Source: Lachnospiraceae bacterium
Lineage (GTDB): Bacteria; Bacillota; Clostridia; Lachnospirales; Lachnospiraceae
Length of the DNA: 35,104 nucleotides
Assembly: GCA_900759665.1 (NCBI GenBank)
Contig: CAAEWE010000036.1
Span: forward strand, 1 to 35,104
Reading direction: 5' to 3'
The notes below the pieces were generated by a model. It was not told where the DNA came from and ran no database searches. It was given only the letters and a program-made list of their open reading frames with translations. The stretch's first letter is position 1. Every line of letters starts with the position of its first letter. The translations under genes were made by a program, and so were the position numbers. Shown here one piece after another: positions 8,790 through 17,513 of this stretch.

Positions 8790-10289
8790 TTACAGTGCTT
8801 TTACAAACCGCATAAACGCTTCCTGTCCCTCGGCCGTATTTTTGTATACGCCGGCATGCTCCAACACCTTCTTAAATACAATACCGATCTCCTTCTGAAG
8901 GATTTCTTCCACATTGTCCTCGGTCACCGAATCATAATTTGGCAAAAATGTTTCTACCCAGTCTGCATGCTTCTCAATCGTCTCATTACTGCGGATATCC
9001 TTACCCTGCACGATATATTCTCCCAGCACCGCCATCTCATTTTTCAGACGTGCCGGCAGAACTGCAAGTCCCATAACCTCAATCAGACCAATATTTTCCT
9101 TCTTGATGTGATGAAGCTCCTGATGCGGATGATATACCCCCAGAGGATACTCGTCCGTCGTAATATTATTTCGCAGTACCAGATCCATTTCGTATTTCCC
9201 GTCTCTCATCCGGGCAATCGGCGTGATAGTATTGTGAGGCTCGCCCTCGGTCTCCGCAAAGATAAATGCCGCCTCATCGGTATACCCTCTCCATGTGTCC
9301 AAAATATGGGACGCCAATGTAACAAGTCTGTCACTCTCCTCATGACGGATACGGATCACAGACATTGGCCAGTTTACAATACCGGCTTCCACATCCTCAT
9401 ATCCCGGTATCGTAAGCGGCGTTTTGATCTGTGCTCTCTCCATGGCAAATTCATAGTGACCGCCCTGAAAATGCTCATGTGCCAGAATCGAGCCACCTAC
9501 GATCGGCAGATCCGCATTAGAACCCAGGAAATAATGAGGGAACTGCTTTACAAAAGCTAACAGCTTCCGGAATGCAGCTTCGTCAATCTTCATCGGCGTA
9601 TGCTTCTGGTTAAAGACAATGCAGTGCTCATTGTAATATACATATGGAGAATACTGAAATCCCCACTTCTCTCCCTCGATCGTGAGAGGCATGATACGGT
9701 GAGACTGTCTTGCCGGATGATTCAATCTTCCGGCGTAGCCTTCATTTTCCCGGCACAGCAGACACTTTGGATATGCGGACTGCTTTGCATTCTTTGCAGC
9801 GGCGATCGCCTTTGGATCCTTCTCCGGTTTAGACTGATTAATGGTCACATCGAGAGTTCCATACTCTGTTTCCGCTGTCCATTTCATATCCTTTGCAATA
9901 CGGTAACGGCGGATATAATCGGTATCCCGGCTGAATTTGTAATAGAAATCCGTTGCCCTGCGCGGAGACTGGCGATACAGCTCCCCAAACTTTGCGATCA
10001 CCGTGCTTGGAGCCGGCACCAGTGCCCCCATAAGCTTTGTATCAAACAGATCACGGTATCCCACGGTATTTTCCTCCAAAACACCATTTTCATATGCCCA
10101 GTCCATAATACTGCCAAGAGTGCTTTCCAGATCCGGTACCGGACAGGCATTTTCCGGCTCCTTATACTCATCCAGCTTCAATATCTCCAGAATACGGTTG
10201 ATGGTGTACACCTCATCCTCCGGCACAACTAATCCGGTATGTAATCCATAATTGACAAGTTCCCTGATTTTTTTATTGATGTCGCTCAT
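8790..10289 (-). CDS. galT: UDP-glucose--hexose-1-phosphate uridylyltransferase, Firmicutes (type 2) class
   Basis: 499 residues, the usual length of the type 2 GalT family (longer than the ~350-residue E. coli type). It transfers UMP between UDP-glucose and galactose 1-phosphate in the Leloir pathway. Recognisable blocks are KCLLCRENEGYAGRLNHPAR, GFQYSPYVYYNEHCIVFN, and GGSILAHEHFQGGHYEFAME, where HEHFQ is the H-x-H-x-Q active-site motif carrying the uridylylated His. Start at 10289 follows AAGGAGAACATT; the frame runs further upstream but without a ribosome site. galK and galE are not in the window. It has its own promoter and terminator and is divergent from an MFS transporter. Confidence 0.93.
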   Translation of the reverse strand: MSDINKKIRELVNYGLHTGLVVPEDEVYTINRILEILKLDEYKEPENACPVPDLESTLGSIMDWAYENGVLEENTVGYRDLFDTKLMGALVPAPSTVIAKFGELYRQSPRRATDFYYKFSRDTDYIRRYRIAKDMKWTAETEYGTLDVTINQSKPEKDPKAIAAAKNAKQSAYPKCLLCRENEGYAGRLNHPARQSHRIMPLTIEGEKWGFQYSPYVYYNEHCIVFNQKHTPMKIDEAAFRKLLAFVKQFPHYFLGSNADLPIVGGSILAHEHFQGGHYEFAMERAQIKTPLTIPGYEDVEAGIVNWPMSVIRIRHEESDRLVTLASHILDTWRGYTDEAAFIFAETEGEPHNTITPIARMRDGKYEMDLVLRNNITTDEYPLGVYHPHQELHHIKKENIGLIEVMGLAVLPARLKNEMAVLGEYIVQGKDIRSNETIEKHADWVETFLPNYDSVTEDNVEEILQKEIGIVFKKVLEHAGVYKNTAEGQEAFMRFVKAL

Positions 10290-10376
10290 AATGTTCTCCT
10301 TGTATATATTATTTTGCCTGCCGTTCTTCCCATAACTCATGCCCGGCTTTATAATCACTATCATCCATCTATATCC

Positions 10377-10405
10377 ATTTTATCATAAGAAAATTTATTT
10401 CACAA
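10377..10405 (-). promoter_or_regulatory. promoter of galT
   Basis: On the minus strand TTGTGA and TAAAAT are separated by 17 bases, about 85 bases before the galT start. It occupies the galT-proximal side of the 302-base divergent region; the MFS-proximal side is described in the next entry, and I see no gene in between. Confidence 0.6.
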
Positions 10406-10491
10406 CGGATAATCCAAACACCTGCTATCCCGCACCCTTGTGACCCATTTTCTCGATTTCATCAAAATATTGTTATAAATAAGTGATTTTC

Positions 10492-10534
10492 TTACAGTTT
10501 TTCCAGATCACATGTGATAATGTTGTTATAACAA
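10492..10534 (+). promoter_or_regulatory. promoter with two palindromic operator candidates upstream of the MFS gene
   Basis: TTACAG (10492-10497) and an extended -10, TGTGATAAT (GATAAT at 10516-10521), are 18 bases apart. Two perfect 12-base palindromes are superimposed: ATCACATGTGAT (10507-10518) in the spacer and -10, and TTGTTATAACAA (10523-10534) at the expected transcription start. Their position fits repressor binding sites. The regulator is not identified. Confidence 0.55.
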
Positions 10535-10591
10535 AACAGTGCCATCCCACTTTTTTATGTAAGAAAAAGAAGTAAAAACAGGAGGATTTTT

Positions 10592-11773
10592 ATGAGTATA
10601 CGCAATGATTTCCGGCATACCATTGCCGCCAGTTACATCGGATATATCACTCAGGCGATCGTCAATAATTTCGCCCCTTTATTATTTGTTACCTTTCACC
10701 GGACTTATGGCATCTCCCTGTCGCGGATCGGTCTTCTGGTCACGGTAAATTTTGTCACCCAGATTCTGGTGGATCTGTTTTCAGCCAAATTTACAGACCG
10801 GATCGGTTATCGGCCAAATGCCGTACTGGCTCATATTTTTGCCGCCGTAGGGCTGATCCTTCTTGGCATTTTACCGGAGCTGACCTCCGATCCCTATCTC
10901 GGTATCAGTATCGCCGTCGTCATTTATGCCATTGGCGGTGGCCTGACCGAGGTGATCATCAGTCCCATCGTGGAAGCCTGCCCTACGGACAAAAAGGGAG
11001 CTGCCATGAGTCTGCTGCACTCCTTTTACTGCTGGGGGTCTGTGCTGGTGGTTCTGGTATCCACGCTGCTGTTCCGCCTGCTGGGACTGGATTCCTGGAA
11101 AATCATTTCTGCCATGTGGGCAGTGATCCCGGCATGTAATGCCATTTACTTTTGTTTTGTACCGATCAATTCTCTGGCTGACGAAGGGCGGGGCATGTCC
11201 ATCACCGGTCTGTTAAAGGAAAAGGTATTCTGGGTTCTTGCCTTACTGATGCTGTGCAGTGGTGCCTCAGAGCTTGCCATGAGCCAGTGGGCATCTGCCC
11301 TTGCAGAAACCGGTCTGCACGTTTCTAAAACCGCAGGAGATCTTGCAGGTCCATGCTTTTTTGCAATCCTGATGGGCTCCGGCAGAGTTCTTCACGCCCA
11401 TGTTGCGGAACGTTTTTCACTGACCGGATACCTGGGAGCCTGTGCCTGCCTTTGTATCGTCAGCTATCTGGTCGTGACGTTCTCTCCGTTCCCGGCAATT
11501 TCTCTGGCTGCCTGCGGCGTCTGTGGTCTTTCCGTTGCTGCTATGTGGCCGGGAACCTTTAGTATCAGTTCAAAGGTTTGTCCTCAGGGTGGTACAACCA
11601 TTTTCGCCCTGCTCGCTCTTGCCGGAGACATCGGATGCTCTGCCGGTCCCACTACAGTTGGTTTTGTCTCTTCCGCACTGCAAGATAACTTAAAGCTCGG
11701 TCTTCTGTCTGCAATTATCTTTCCGGTACTGATGCTGGTTGGGCTTGCCATGTGCCGGAAGTATGAGAAATAA
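10592..11773 (+). CDS. major facilitator superfamily transporter
   Basis: 393 residues with about 12 hydrophobic helices and the MFS loop 2-3 motif in variant form (AKFTDRIGYRPNAV near residue 64). The first half has a glycine-rich helix (YAIGGGLTEVIISPIVEACP) and the second half repeats the fold after a short central loop (NSLADEGRGMSITGLL). The pattern is closest to the FucP/YfkF-like sugar and drug MFS groups, but no substrate-specific motif is clear. Start follows ACAGGAGGATTTTT. It has its own promoter with palindromic operators and a strong bidirectional terminator. Divergence from galT hints at sugar uptake, which is weak inference. Confidence 0.85.
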   Translation: MSIRNDFRHTIAASYIGYITQAIVNNFAPLLFVTFHRTYGISLSRIGLLVTVNFVTQILVDLFSAKFTDRIGYRPNAVLAHIFAAVGLILLGILPELTSDPYLGISIAVVIYAIGGGLTEVIISPIVEACPTDKKGAAMSLLHSFYCWGSVLVVLVSTLLFRLLGLDSWKIISAMWAVIPACNAIYFCFVPINSLADEGRGMSITGLLKEKVFWVLALLMLCSGASELAMSQWASALAETGLHVSKTAGDLAGPCFFAILMGSGRVLHAHVAERFSLTGYLGACACLCIVSYLVVTFSPFPAISLAACGVCGLSVAAMWPGTFSISSKVCPQGGTTIFALLALAGDIGCSAGPTTVGFVSSALQDNLKLGLLSAIIFPVLMLVGLAMCRKYEK

Positions 11774-11817
11774 TCTTTATCTGTATGGATAAATTTTAAC
11801 AAAAAATTTCAATGTGC

Positions 11818-11856
11818 AAAAAATGGACTGTACCAAAATTAGTACAGTCCATTTTT
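11818..11856. terminator. bidirectional terminator between the MFS gene and leuA
   Basis: A perfect stem, AAAATGGACTGTAC / GTACAGTCCATTTT, with a short A/T-rich loop. It has U-tracts in both directions and serves two convergent genes. Confidence 0.85.
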
Positions 11857-11908
11857 ATATTACCATTTATGGATCCTTTATAAATGTAGTCTCATAAATA
11901 AGCTAAAA

Positions 11909-13576
11909 TTATTTATTCTCCATATAACGGTTCACTGCATTGACCAGTGCGTCAATGGAAGACTTGATGATATCATCATCGGTACCGGCACCCCAGTACA
12001 GCTTCTCCTGACCGGCCGGCTTGATACCCACATAGGAGATTGCCTGTGCATCGGAACGCTTGGAAAGAGAATGCTCCTCATATACATCCAATGCGTAATC
12101 CAGATTGAAGTATTTCTTGATCGCATGGTTTACTGCATTCAGACGTCCGTTTCCGTGGGAATCCACAACGGCCTCCTTACCGTCTGCGACGATGGTTACC
12201 TCAGCTCCGATACCATCCTTCTGTTTGAAATGACACTCGGATACATCAAACTTCTTGTCAACATCCACATAAGTTTCCTTGAATACATCTCTCATATCCT
12301 CCGGAGACAGCTCTGCATGGCGGTGATCGGATACATTCTTCATAAGATATCCAACCTCTTCTTTCATCTTATCCGGCAGGATCAGACCAAAGCTGTTCTT
12401 TAATACATAGCTGACACCGCCACGGCCGGACTGGCTGTTGATACGGATAACGTCAGAATCATAGGTACGTCCCACATCCTTCGGATCGATCGGCAGATAA
12501 GGCACGGTCCAGTACTCGCAGTTCTTTTCCTCACGATATGCCATCCCCTTGGAGATCGCATCCTGATGAGAACCGGAGAATGCAGTAAATACAAGCTCTC
12601 CTGCATACGGCTGACGCATAGATACCTGCATGTTGGTCAGACGCTCATAGGTATCGGCAATCTCCTGCATATTGGAGAAGTCCAGCTTCGGATCGACTCC
12701 ATGAGAGAACATGTTCATTGCCATGGTCACAATATCCATGTTACCGGTACGCTCACCATTTCCGAAAAGTGTTCCCTCGATACGGTCAGCTCCTGCAAGA
12801 ACACCAAGCTCCGCCGTTGCCACACCGCAGCCACGGTCATTGTGCGGATGCAGGGAAAGAACAACATTGTCTCTGTATTTTAAGTGCTTGCTGACATACT
12901 CGATCTGTGTTGCAAATACATGAGGCATCGCATTTTCCACAGTAGACGGAATATTGATGATCGCCTTGGCATCTGCCTGTGGCTGCCATACATCCAGAAC
13001 AGCATTGCACACCTCAACCGCATACTCTACCTCGGTGCCATGGAAGCTCTCCGGGCTGTACTCAAAACGGATATTGCCCTTTACCTCTGCAGCCAGCTCC
13101 TTGAGAAGCTTTGCTCCGTCCACAGCGATCTTTTTGATCTCTTCTTTAGACTTGCGGAACACCTGCTCTCTCTGTGCAACAGATGTGGAATTATATACAT
13201 GAACAACGGCATTTGGTGCACCGTCTACAGCCTCAAAGGTCTTGCGGATAATATGCTCTCTTGCCTGTGTCAGTACCTGCACCGTCACATCATCCGGAAT
13301 CAGCTTCCGGTCGATCAAAGTACGCAGAAAGTTGTATTCCGTCTCGGATGCAGCCGGAAATCCAACCTCGATCTCCTTAAAACCGATCTTTACCAGCATC
13401 TTAAAAAACTCAACCTTTTCCTCAAGACTCATTGGCTCGATCAGTGCCTGATTACCATCTCGAAGATCCACGCTGCACCATACCGGCGGCTCTGTGATGC
13501 TGTCCTTTTTTACCCAGTCATAAGTTGCCTCTGACGGCATAAAATACGTTTTCTGATACTTTTCAAATCCCTTCAT
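11909..13576 (-). CDS. leuA: 2-isopropylmalate synthase (long, type 2 form)
   Basis: 555 residues. It condenses acetyl-CoA with 2-ketoisovalerate, the first committed step of leucine synthesis. The N-terminal TIM barrel shows DLRDGNQALIEPMSLEEK near residues 37-54 and LHPHNDRGCGVATAELG with the metal-binding HxH-type region; GNGERTGNMD follows. The C-terminal ~130 residues form the LeuA dimer regulatory domain (HGNGRLNAVNHAIKKYF), through which leucine normally inhibits the enzyme. Length and the WCSVDLRDGNQ opening fit the LeuA type 2 group found in actinobacteria, yeast and many clostridia. The ATG at 13576 follows GGAGGGTTAGAATC. A leucine T-box leader lies directly upstream. No other leu genes are adjacent. 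Confidence 0.95.
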   Translation of the reverse strand: MKGFEKYQKTYFMPSEATYDWVKKDSITEPPVWCSVDLRDGNQALIEPMSLEEKVEFFKMLVKIGFKEIEVGFPAASETEYNFLRTLIDRKLIPDDVTVQVLTQAREHIIRKTFEAVDGAPNAVVHVYNSTSVAQREQVFRKSKEEIKKIAVDGAKLLKELAAEVKGNIRFEYSPESFHGTEVEYAVEVCNAVLDVWQPQADAKAIINIPSTVENAMPHVFATQIEYVSKHLKYRDNVVLSLHPHNDRGCGVATAELGVLAGADRIEGTLFGNGERTGNMDIVTMAMNMFSHGVDPKLDFSNMQEIADTYERLTNMQVSMRQPYAGELVFTAFSGSHQDAISKGMAYREEKNCEYWTVPYLPIDPKDVGRTYDSDVIRINSQSGRGGVSYVLKNSFGLILPDKMKEEVGYLMKNVSDHRHAELSPEDMRDVFKETYVDVDKKFDVSECHFKQKDGIGAEVTIVADGKEAVVDSHGNGRLNAVNHAIKKYFNLDYALDVYEEHSLSKRSDAQAISYVGIKPAGQEKLYWGAGTDDDIIKSSIDALVNAVNRYMENK

Positions 13577-13661
13577 GATTCTAACCCTCCATTTTAAATC
13601 TTTTTGTTCCATTTCTTAACACGGAGTTTTATCTGCTGCCGTCCGGTCAGGGTTTACAGCA

Positions 13662-13929
13662 AATAAAAACCCGCCTCTATACTTAGAGACGGGAGAATAT
13701 TCTCACGCGGTACCACTCTTATTCATGAATCATTCATGCTCTCACAGGTACAAGAAATACGAATCCAATACCTTTCCCCTGTAACGGTGGGAATCCGTCC
13801 TGATCTACTATGGTTCAACCGGCAGCTCCAAGGCGAGTTCACTATCTGACATTCAACTGTTTCGCATCAACCAACAGCTTTCTGTATGAAGTTTGGACAG
13901 CTACTATTCCTTTTCCTCGCTTTTGATAC
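13662..13929 (-). ncRNA. T-box leader, leucine specific (specifier CUC)
   Basis: Read on the minus strand the leader shows GCGAGG near its 5' end, an apical stem I block (AAGCTGTTGGTTGATGCGAA), a specifier loop GTGAA-CTC-GCCTTGG with CTC at 13835-13837, and the T-box sequence AGAGTGGTACCGCG at 13706-13719. It ends in a terminator with stem CCCGTCTCTA / TAGAGGCGGG (13670-13693) and a U-tract. CUC codes for leucine, matching leuA downstream. Uncharged tRNA-Leu with anticodon GAG should stabilise the antiterminator. The 3' end lies about 85 bases before the leuA ATG. Confidence 0.92.
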
Positions 13930-13934
13930 CAACT

Positions 13935-13963
13935 ACTATAACACAAACCGTTCTTATTGGGAA
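13935..13963 (-). promoter_or_regulatory. promoter of the leuA T-box transcript
   Basis: An extended -10, TGTTATAGT (TATAGT at 13935-13940), lies 17 bases from a weak -35, TTCCCA. Transcription would start about seven bases later, at the 5' end of T-box stem I. Confidence 0.5.
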
Positions 13964-13972
13964 CCCCCAAAT

Positions 13973-14001
13973 TTGATTTTTTGTAAAAATTACTGTATCA
14001 T
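13973..14001 (+). promoter_or_regulatory. promoter of the CmpB-family gene
   Basis: TTGATT and TATCAT are separated by 17 bases, back to back with the leuA promoter. The 503 bases between the leuA and CmpB-family start codons are accounted for by the T-box leader, these two promoters and a leader hairpin. Confidence 0.5.
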
Positions 14002-14029
14002 ATATCTGCATACGATTTCTGTGCATGAC

Positions 14030-14047
14030 GGAGTTTCGAAAAACTCC
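14030..14047 (+). other. leader hairpin
   Basis: GGAGTTT-CGAA-AAACTCC forms a perfect seven-pair stem with a CGAA loop, between the promoter and the ribosome site at 14068-14074. It has no U-tract, so it is not a terminator. It may affect RNA stability or mimic an anti-Shine-Dalgarno element. Confidence 0.4.
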
Positions 14048-14079
14048 TAATATATCGGACAAATAATGAGGTGGCACAT

Positions 14080-14994
14080 ATGTTTCTTGGATTATCCTGG
14101 TATTTCATACTGATGGACTTTTATTTATACAGCTTCTTCGGATGGATCTACGAAAGTTCCTTCTGCTCCATCAAAGCACATAAACTGACAAACCGTGGAT
14201 TCCTGATCGGTCCGCTGCTGCCTCTCTACGGCTTTGGCGGAACCATCGTCTATGTATTTCTGCGGCCGCTAGCTCCCCATCCTTCTCTGCTATATCTGGG
14301 AGGCATGCTTTTAGCCACTGCGATTGAGTATTTCACCTCCTGGGGAATGGAAAAGCTGTTCCATGCACAGTGGTGGGATTACAGCAATGATCCATATAAC
14401 TACGAGGGACGTATCGCTCTGGTACCATCCATGTTCTGGGGCTTTTTGTCACTGCTTGCCTTTGACTTTCTGCAGCCGGCGCTAAGTTCCATTATTCACA
14501 GCATTCCCTGGCAGACAGGTCTGATCCTGCTGACCGTGGTAACGGTAATAGTCGCAGCCGATCTTATTTATACCTTGATCACGACGATAAACTTCCGCAA
14601 TCAGCTGGAAGCACTGTACCGTATCCGTAACGAGCTGGTTGCCCAGCTGGAGGAGGAACGCTTCTCTTCCCTGCGGCAGATCATATTCTCCAGGATCCAT
14701 ACACAGAACGAACGTGCCGAGGGCTTCTTAAAACGCCTGGAGGAATTAAAGGAGACCTGCTCCGGCGAGGATTCCAAACTGGCAGAGATCGAACAGCGTT
14801 TCCGGGAATACAAGGAACGTCATGCAGCCTTCCAGAAAAAGAATCCTTTCTTGGGAAACAAACGTATCATGCAGGCATTCCCTACGTTGAAATTTATTCC
14901 TGAGTCTGTACGAAAAACGGGACACAGACCGGTGAAGATCCTGCTGAAAGATTTCCTGCTGCAGATCACAGAGAAGGAACATTCTGAGAAATAA
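14080..14994 (+). CDS. CmpB-like 'putative ABC transporter type IV' membrane protein (PF06541-like)
   Basis: 304 residues. The first ~175 residues hold about five membrane helices with the family pattern FYLYSFFGWIYES near the start, NRGFLIGPLLPLYGFGG, and EYFTSWGMEKLFHAQWWDYS, then GRIALVPSMFWGFLSLL. The last ~120 residues are a charged, probably coiled-coil cytoplasmic tail (RNELVAQLEEERFSSLRQII onward) ending with a Lys/Glu-rich segment. The family is common in Lachnospiraceae and its function is unproven despite the ABC-transporter label. The ATG at 14080 is chosen because GAGGTGG lies five bases upstream; a GTG at 14071 overlaps that site. It converges on nrdD. Confidence 0.82.
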   Translation: MFLGLSWYFILMDFYLYSFFGWIYESSFCSIKAHKLTNRGFLIGPLLPLYGFGGTIVYVFLRPLAPHPSLLYLGGMLLATAIEYFTSWGMEKLFHAQWWDYSNDPYNYEGRIALVPSMFWGFLSLLAFDFLQPALSSIIHSIPWQTGLILLTVVTVIVAADLIYTLITTINFRNQLEALYRIRNELVAQLEEERFSSLRQIIFSRIHTQNERAEGFLKRLEELKETCSGEDSKLAEIEQRFREYKERHAAFQKKNPFLGNKRIMQAFPTLKFIPESVRKTGHRPVKILLKDFLLQITEKEHSEK

Positions 14995-15045
14995 AGCTTT
15001 TGAGTTTATAATGGTTGAAGGAAAATCAAACATTTACCGATACCC

Positions 15046-15094
15046 AAAACAAGCTCCAAAGGGCAGAATCATCCGCCTCCCGGAGCTTGTTTTT
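15046..15094. terminator. bidirectional terminator between the CmpB-family gene and nrdD
   Basis: AAAACAAGCTCC pairs perfectly with GGAGCTTGTTTT around a 24-base loop. T-rich runs on both strands suit two convergent genes. Confidence 0.75.
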
Positions 15095-15121
15095 TATCAG
15101 CTTTTTATTTGAAAATTATAC

Positions 15122-17299
15122 TTACAGGTGAAGCACCCGTTCCTTGATCTCCTGGGTTCGTCCCTGATTCCAGAACTGTGTACCGATATATCCACAGGTA
15201 CGTCTCGCCACATTCATTTTATTCTGGTCGGTATTGCCGCAGTTTGGACATTTCCAGATCAGCTTGCCGTCGTCATCGGTTACGATCTGGATCTCCCCGT
15301 TATAACCACACTCCTGACAGTAATCACTCTTTGTATTGAGCTCTGCGTACATGATATGCTCATAAATATATTGCATGACACTGAGCACTGCGTCAATATT
15401 ATCTGTCATGTTTGGCACTTCCACATAACTGATGGCACCTCCCGGAGAAAGCTCCTGGAACTGCGCCTCAAATTTTAACTTCTCGAAGGCATCGATCGGC
15501 TCTGTCACATGAACATGATAGCTGTTAGTAATGTAGTTCTTGTCTGTCACACCCTTGATCACACCAAAACGCTTCTGAAGGCATTTTGCAAACTTATAAG
15601 TCGTGGACTCCAGAGGAGTGCCATAAAGACTGAAATCAATATTTTCCTCCTCTTTCCATCTGGCACATGCTGCATTGAGCCTTCTCATGACCTCCAGAGC
15701 AAACGGAGTGGCACTTGGATCGGTATGGGATTTACCTGTCATATACCGGGTGCATTCACAAAGTCCCGCATATCCCAGTGAGATCGTAGAATATCCACCG
15801 TATAACAACTTGTCGATAGTCTCACCCTTTTTCAGGCGGGCAAGAGCTCCGTACTGCCATAGGATCGGTGCCACATCGGACGGCGTCCCCTTCAGACGGT
15901 CATGGCGGCACATCAATGCCTTTTTGCAGAGTGCCATTCTCTCATCAAAGATCTCCCAGAACTTGTCCATATCTCCGCCGGAAGAGCAGGCGATATCCAC
16001 AAGATTCACGGTAACGACACCCTGATTAAAACGGCCGTAATATTTTGGCTTGTTATTTTCATCCACATAAGGAGTCAGGAACGAACGGCAGCCCATGCAT
16101 GGATAGCAGTGTCCTTCTCCGTTTTTATCAATCTTAAGCTCAAGCATTTTCTTTTCGGAAATATAGTCCGGCACCATTCTCTTGGCAGTACATTCTGCTG
16201 CCAGCTTTGTGAGATACCAGTACTTGCTTCCCTCGGTCACATTGTCCTCCTCCAGAACATAGATCAGCTTCGGGAATGCCGGGGTAATGTAAACACCCTT
16301 TTCATTTTTGACGCCAAGAATTCTCTGACGCAGAATTTCCTCGGTCACAAGTGCAAGATCATCCCTCACCTGTCCCTCCGGCACCTCGTCCAGATACATA
16401 AAAACGGTAACAAACGGTGCCTGTCCATTGGTGGTCATCAATGTGATCACCTGATACTGGATCATCTGGACACCCTTTTTGATCTCATCTAATACACGAA
16501 GCTCTGCCACCTTATTGATCTGCTCCTCCGTGGCATCTACGCCGGACTCCTCAAACTCTCCCCGGACAATGCGGCGGAATTTTTTACGGCTGACATCTAC
16601 GAAAGGTGCCAGGTGTGCCAGACTGATACTCTGCCCGCCATACTGGGAGCTGGCGATCTGTGCAATACTCTGTGTGGCAATATTACATGCCGTTGAAAAG
16701 CTCTTGGGTGTCTCAATTGCCGTCTCACTGATCACAGTGCCATTCTGCAGCATATCCTCCAGATTGACCAGACAGCAGTTATGCATATGCTGTGCAAAAT
16801 AATCGGAATCGTGAAAATGGATAATGCCCTGCTCATGAGCATGAACAATGTCCTCCGGCAGCAGAAAACGCTTTGTGATATCCTTGCTGACCTCTCCTGC
16901 CATGTAATCGCGCTGCACGCTGTTTACCGTTGGATTTTTGTTAGAATTTTCCTGCTTTACCTCCTCATTATTGCACTCCAGGAGACTCAGGATCTGATCA
17001 TCCGTAGAGTTAGATTTACGTACCAGAGCCCTGGTATAACGATAGGTAATATACTTTCTCGCTAATGCAAAGGCACGGTTATTCATGATCTGGTTCTCCA
17101 CCATATCCTGAATCTCCTCCACATTAGGAGACCGCTTCATATCCAGACACATCTGCTCCACATTATCGGAAATCTCCTGAATCTGCTGCAGAGAAAGACG
17201 CTCACTGGCAGGCACCTCCCTATTTGCCTTCATAATGGCTGCTGTGATCTTTGTAATATCAAAGACCGTCTCTGTACCGCTTCTTTTGATAATTTTCAT
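15122..17299 (-). CDS. nrdD: anaerobic (class III) ribonucleoside-triphosphate reductase
   Basis: 725 residues. It reduces ribonucleoside triphosphates to dNTPs without oxygen, using a glycyl radical. The N-terminus is an ATP-cone (IKRSGTETVFDITKITAAIM onward, about 90 residues), the allosteric site. The catalytic barrel follows. The C-terminus carries a four-Cys zinc site (YCQECGYNG and KCPNCGN) and the glycyl-radical motif RRTCGYIGTQFW, with the radical Gly at about residue 703. ATG at 17299 is used; a TTG at 17308 is in frame but overlaps the ribosome site. The activase gene nrdG, often directly downstream, is absent: nrdD is followed by a terminator and a convergent gene. Tandem NrdR boxes lie upstream. 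Confidence 0.96.
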   Translation of the reverse strand: MKIIKRSGTETVFDITKITAAIMKANREVPASERLSLQQIQEISDNVEQMCLDMKRSPNVEEIQDMVENQIMNNRAFALARKYITYRYTRALVRKSNSTDDQILSLLECNNEEVKQENSNKNPTVNSVQRDYMAGEVSKDITKRFLLPEDIVHAHEQGIIHFHDSDYFAQHMHNCCLVNLEDMLQNGTVISETAIETPKSFSTACNIATQSIAQIASSQYGGQSISLAHLAPFVDVSRKKFRRIVRGEFEESGVDATEEQINKVAELRVLDEIKKGVQMIQYQVITLMTTNGQAPFVTVFMYLDEVPEGQVRDDLALVTEEILRQRILGVKNEKGVYITPAFPKLIYVLEEDNVTEGSKYWYLTKLAAECTAKRMVPDYISEKKMLELKIDKNGEGHCYPCMGCRSFLTPYVDENNKPKYYGRFNQGVVTVNLVDIACSSGGDMDKFWEIFDERMALCKKALMCRHDRLKGTPSDVAPILWQYGALARLKKGETIDKLLYGGYSTISLGYAGLCECTRYMTGKSHTDPSATPFALEVMRRLNAACARWKEEENIDFSLYGTPLESTTYKFAKCLQKRFGVIKGVTDKNYITNSYHVHVTEPIDAFEKLKFEAQFQELSPGGAISYVEVPNMTDNIDAVLSVMQYIYEHIMYAELNTKSDYCQECGYNGEIQIVTDDDGKLIWKCPNCGNTDQNKMNVARRTCGYIGTQFWNQGRTQEIKERVLHL

Positions 17300-17395
17300 T
17301 TTCCTCAACCTGCCTTACATTAAGATAATTCAGGGCAAAACAAGCGTTTTGCCGCTTTGGCACCCCATATCATATAAAATATTATTTATACAATA

Positions 17396-17426
17396 AACCG
17401 TGGCTCCTCATGTGTGAGCCACGGTT
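17396..17426 (-). other. strong hairpin at the 5' end of the nrdD transcript
   Basis: AACCGTGGCTC pairs perfectly with GAGCCACGGTT around a nine-base loop. It begins within a few bases of the transcription start predicted from the promoter at 17430-17458, so it would cap the mRNA. A second inverted repeat, GGCAAAA / TTTTGCC, lies nearer nrdD (about 17335-17354). No riboswitch class is recognised. Confidence 0.6.
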
Positions 17427-17429
17427 ACA

Positions 17430-17458
17430 ATGTTAGCATATATGAAAATCTGTGTCAA
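17430..17458 (-). promoter_or_regulatory. nrdD promoter
   Basis: On the minus strand a consensus -35, TTGACA, is 17 bases from TAACAT. It lies directly downstream of two NrdR boxes. Confidence 0.7.
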
Positions 17459-17467
17459 TAGAAATCC

Positions 17468-17513
17468 GACAATATATTGTATTCTACGCTTGTCTAACCA
17501 CAATATATAGTGC
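17468..17513 (-). promoter_or_regulatory. tandem NrdR boxes upstream of nrdD
   Basis: Two copies of CWATATATWG are present: CAATATATTG at 17470-17479 and CAATATATAG at 17501-17510. They are exactly 31 bases apart, three helical turns, the spacing known for paired sites of the ATP-cone repressor NrdR. They sit just upstream of the -35 of the nrdD promoter. NrdR itself is not in the window. Confidence 0.8.
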
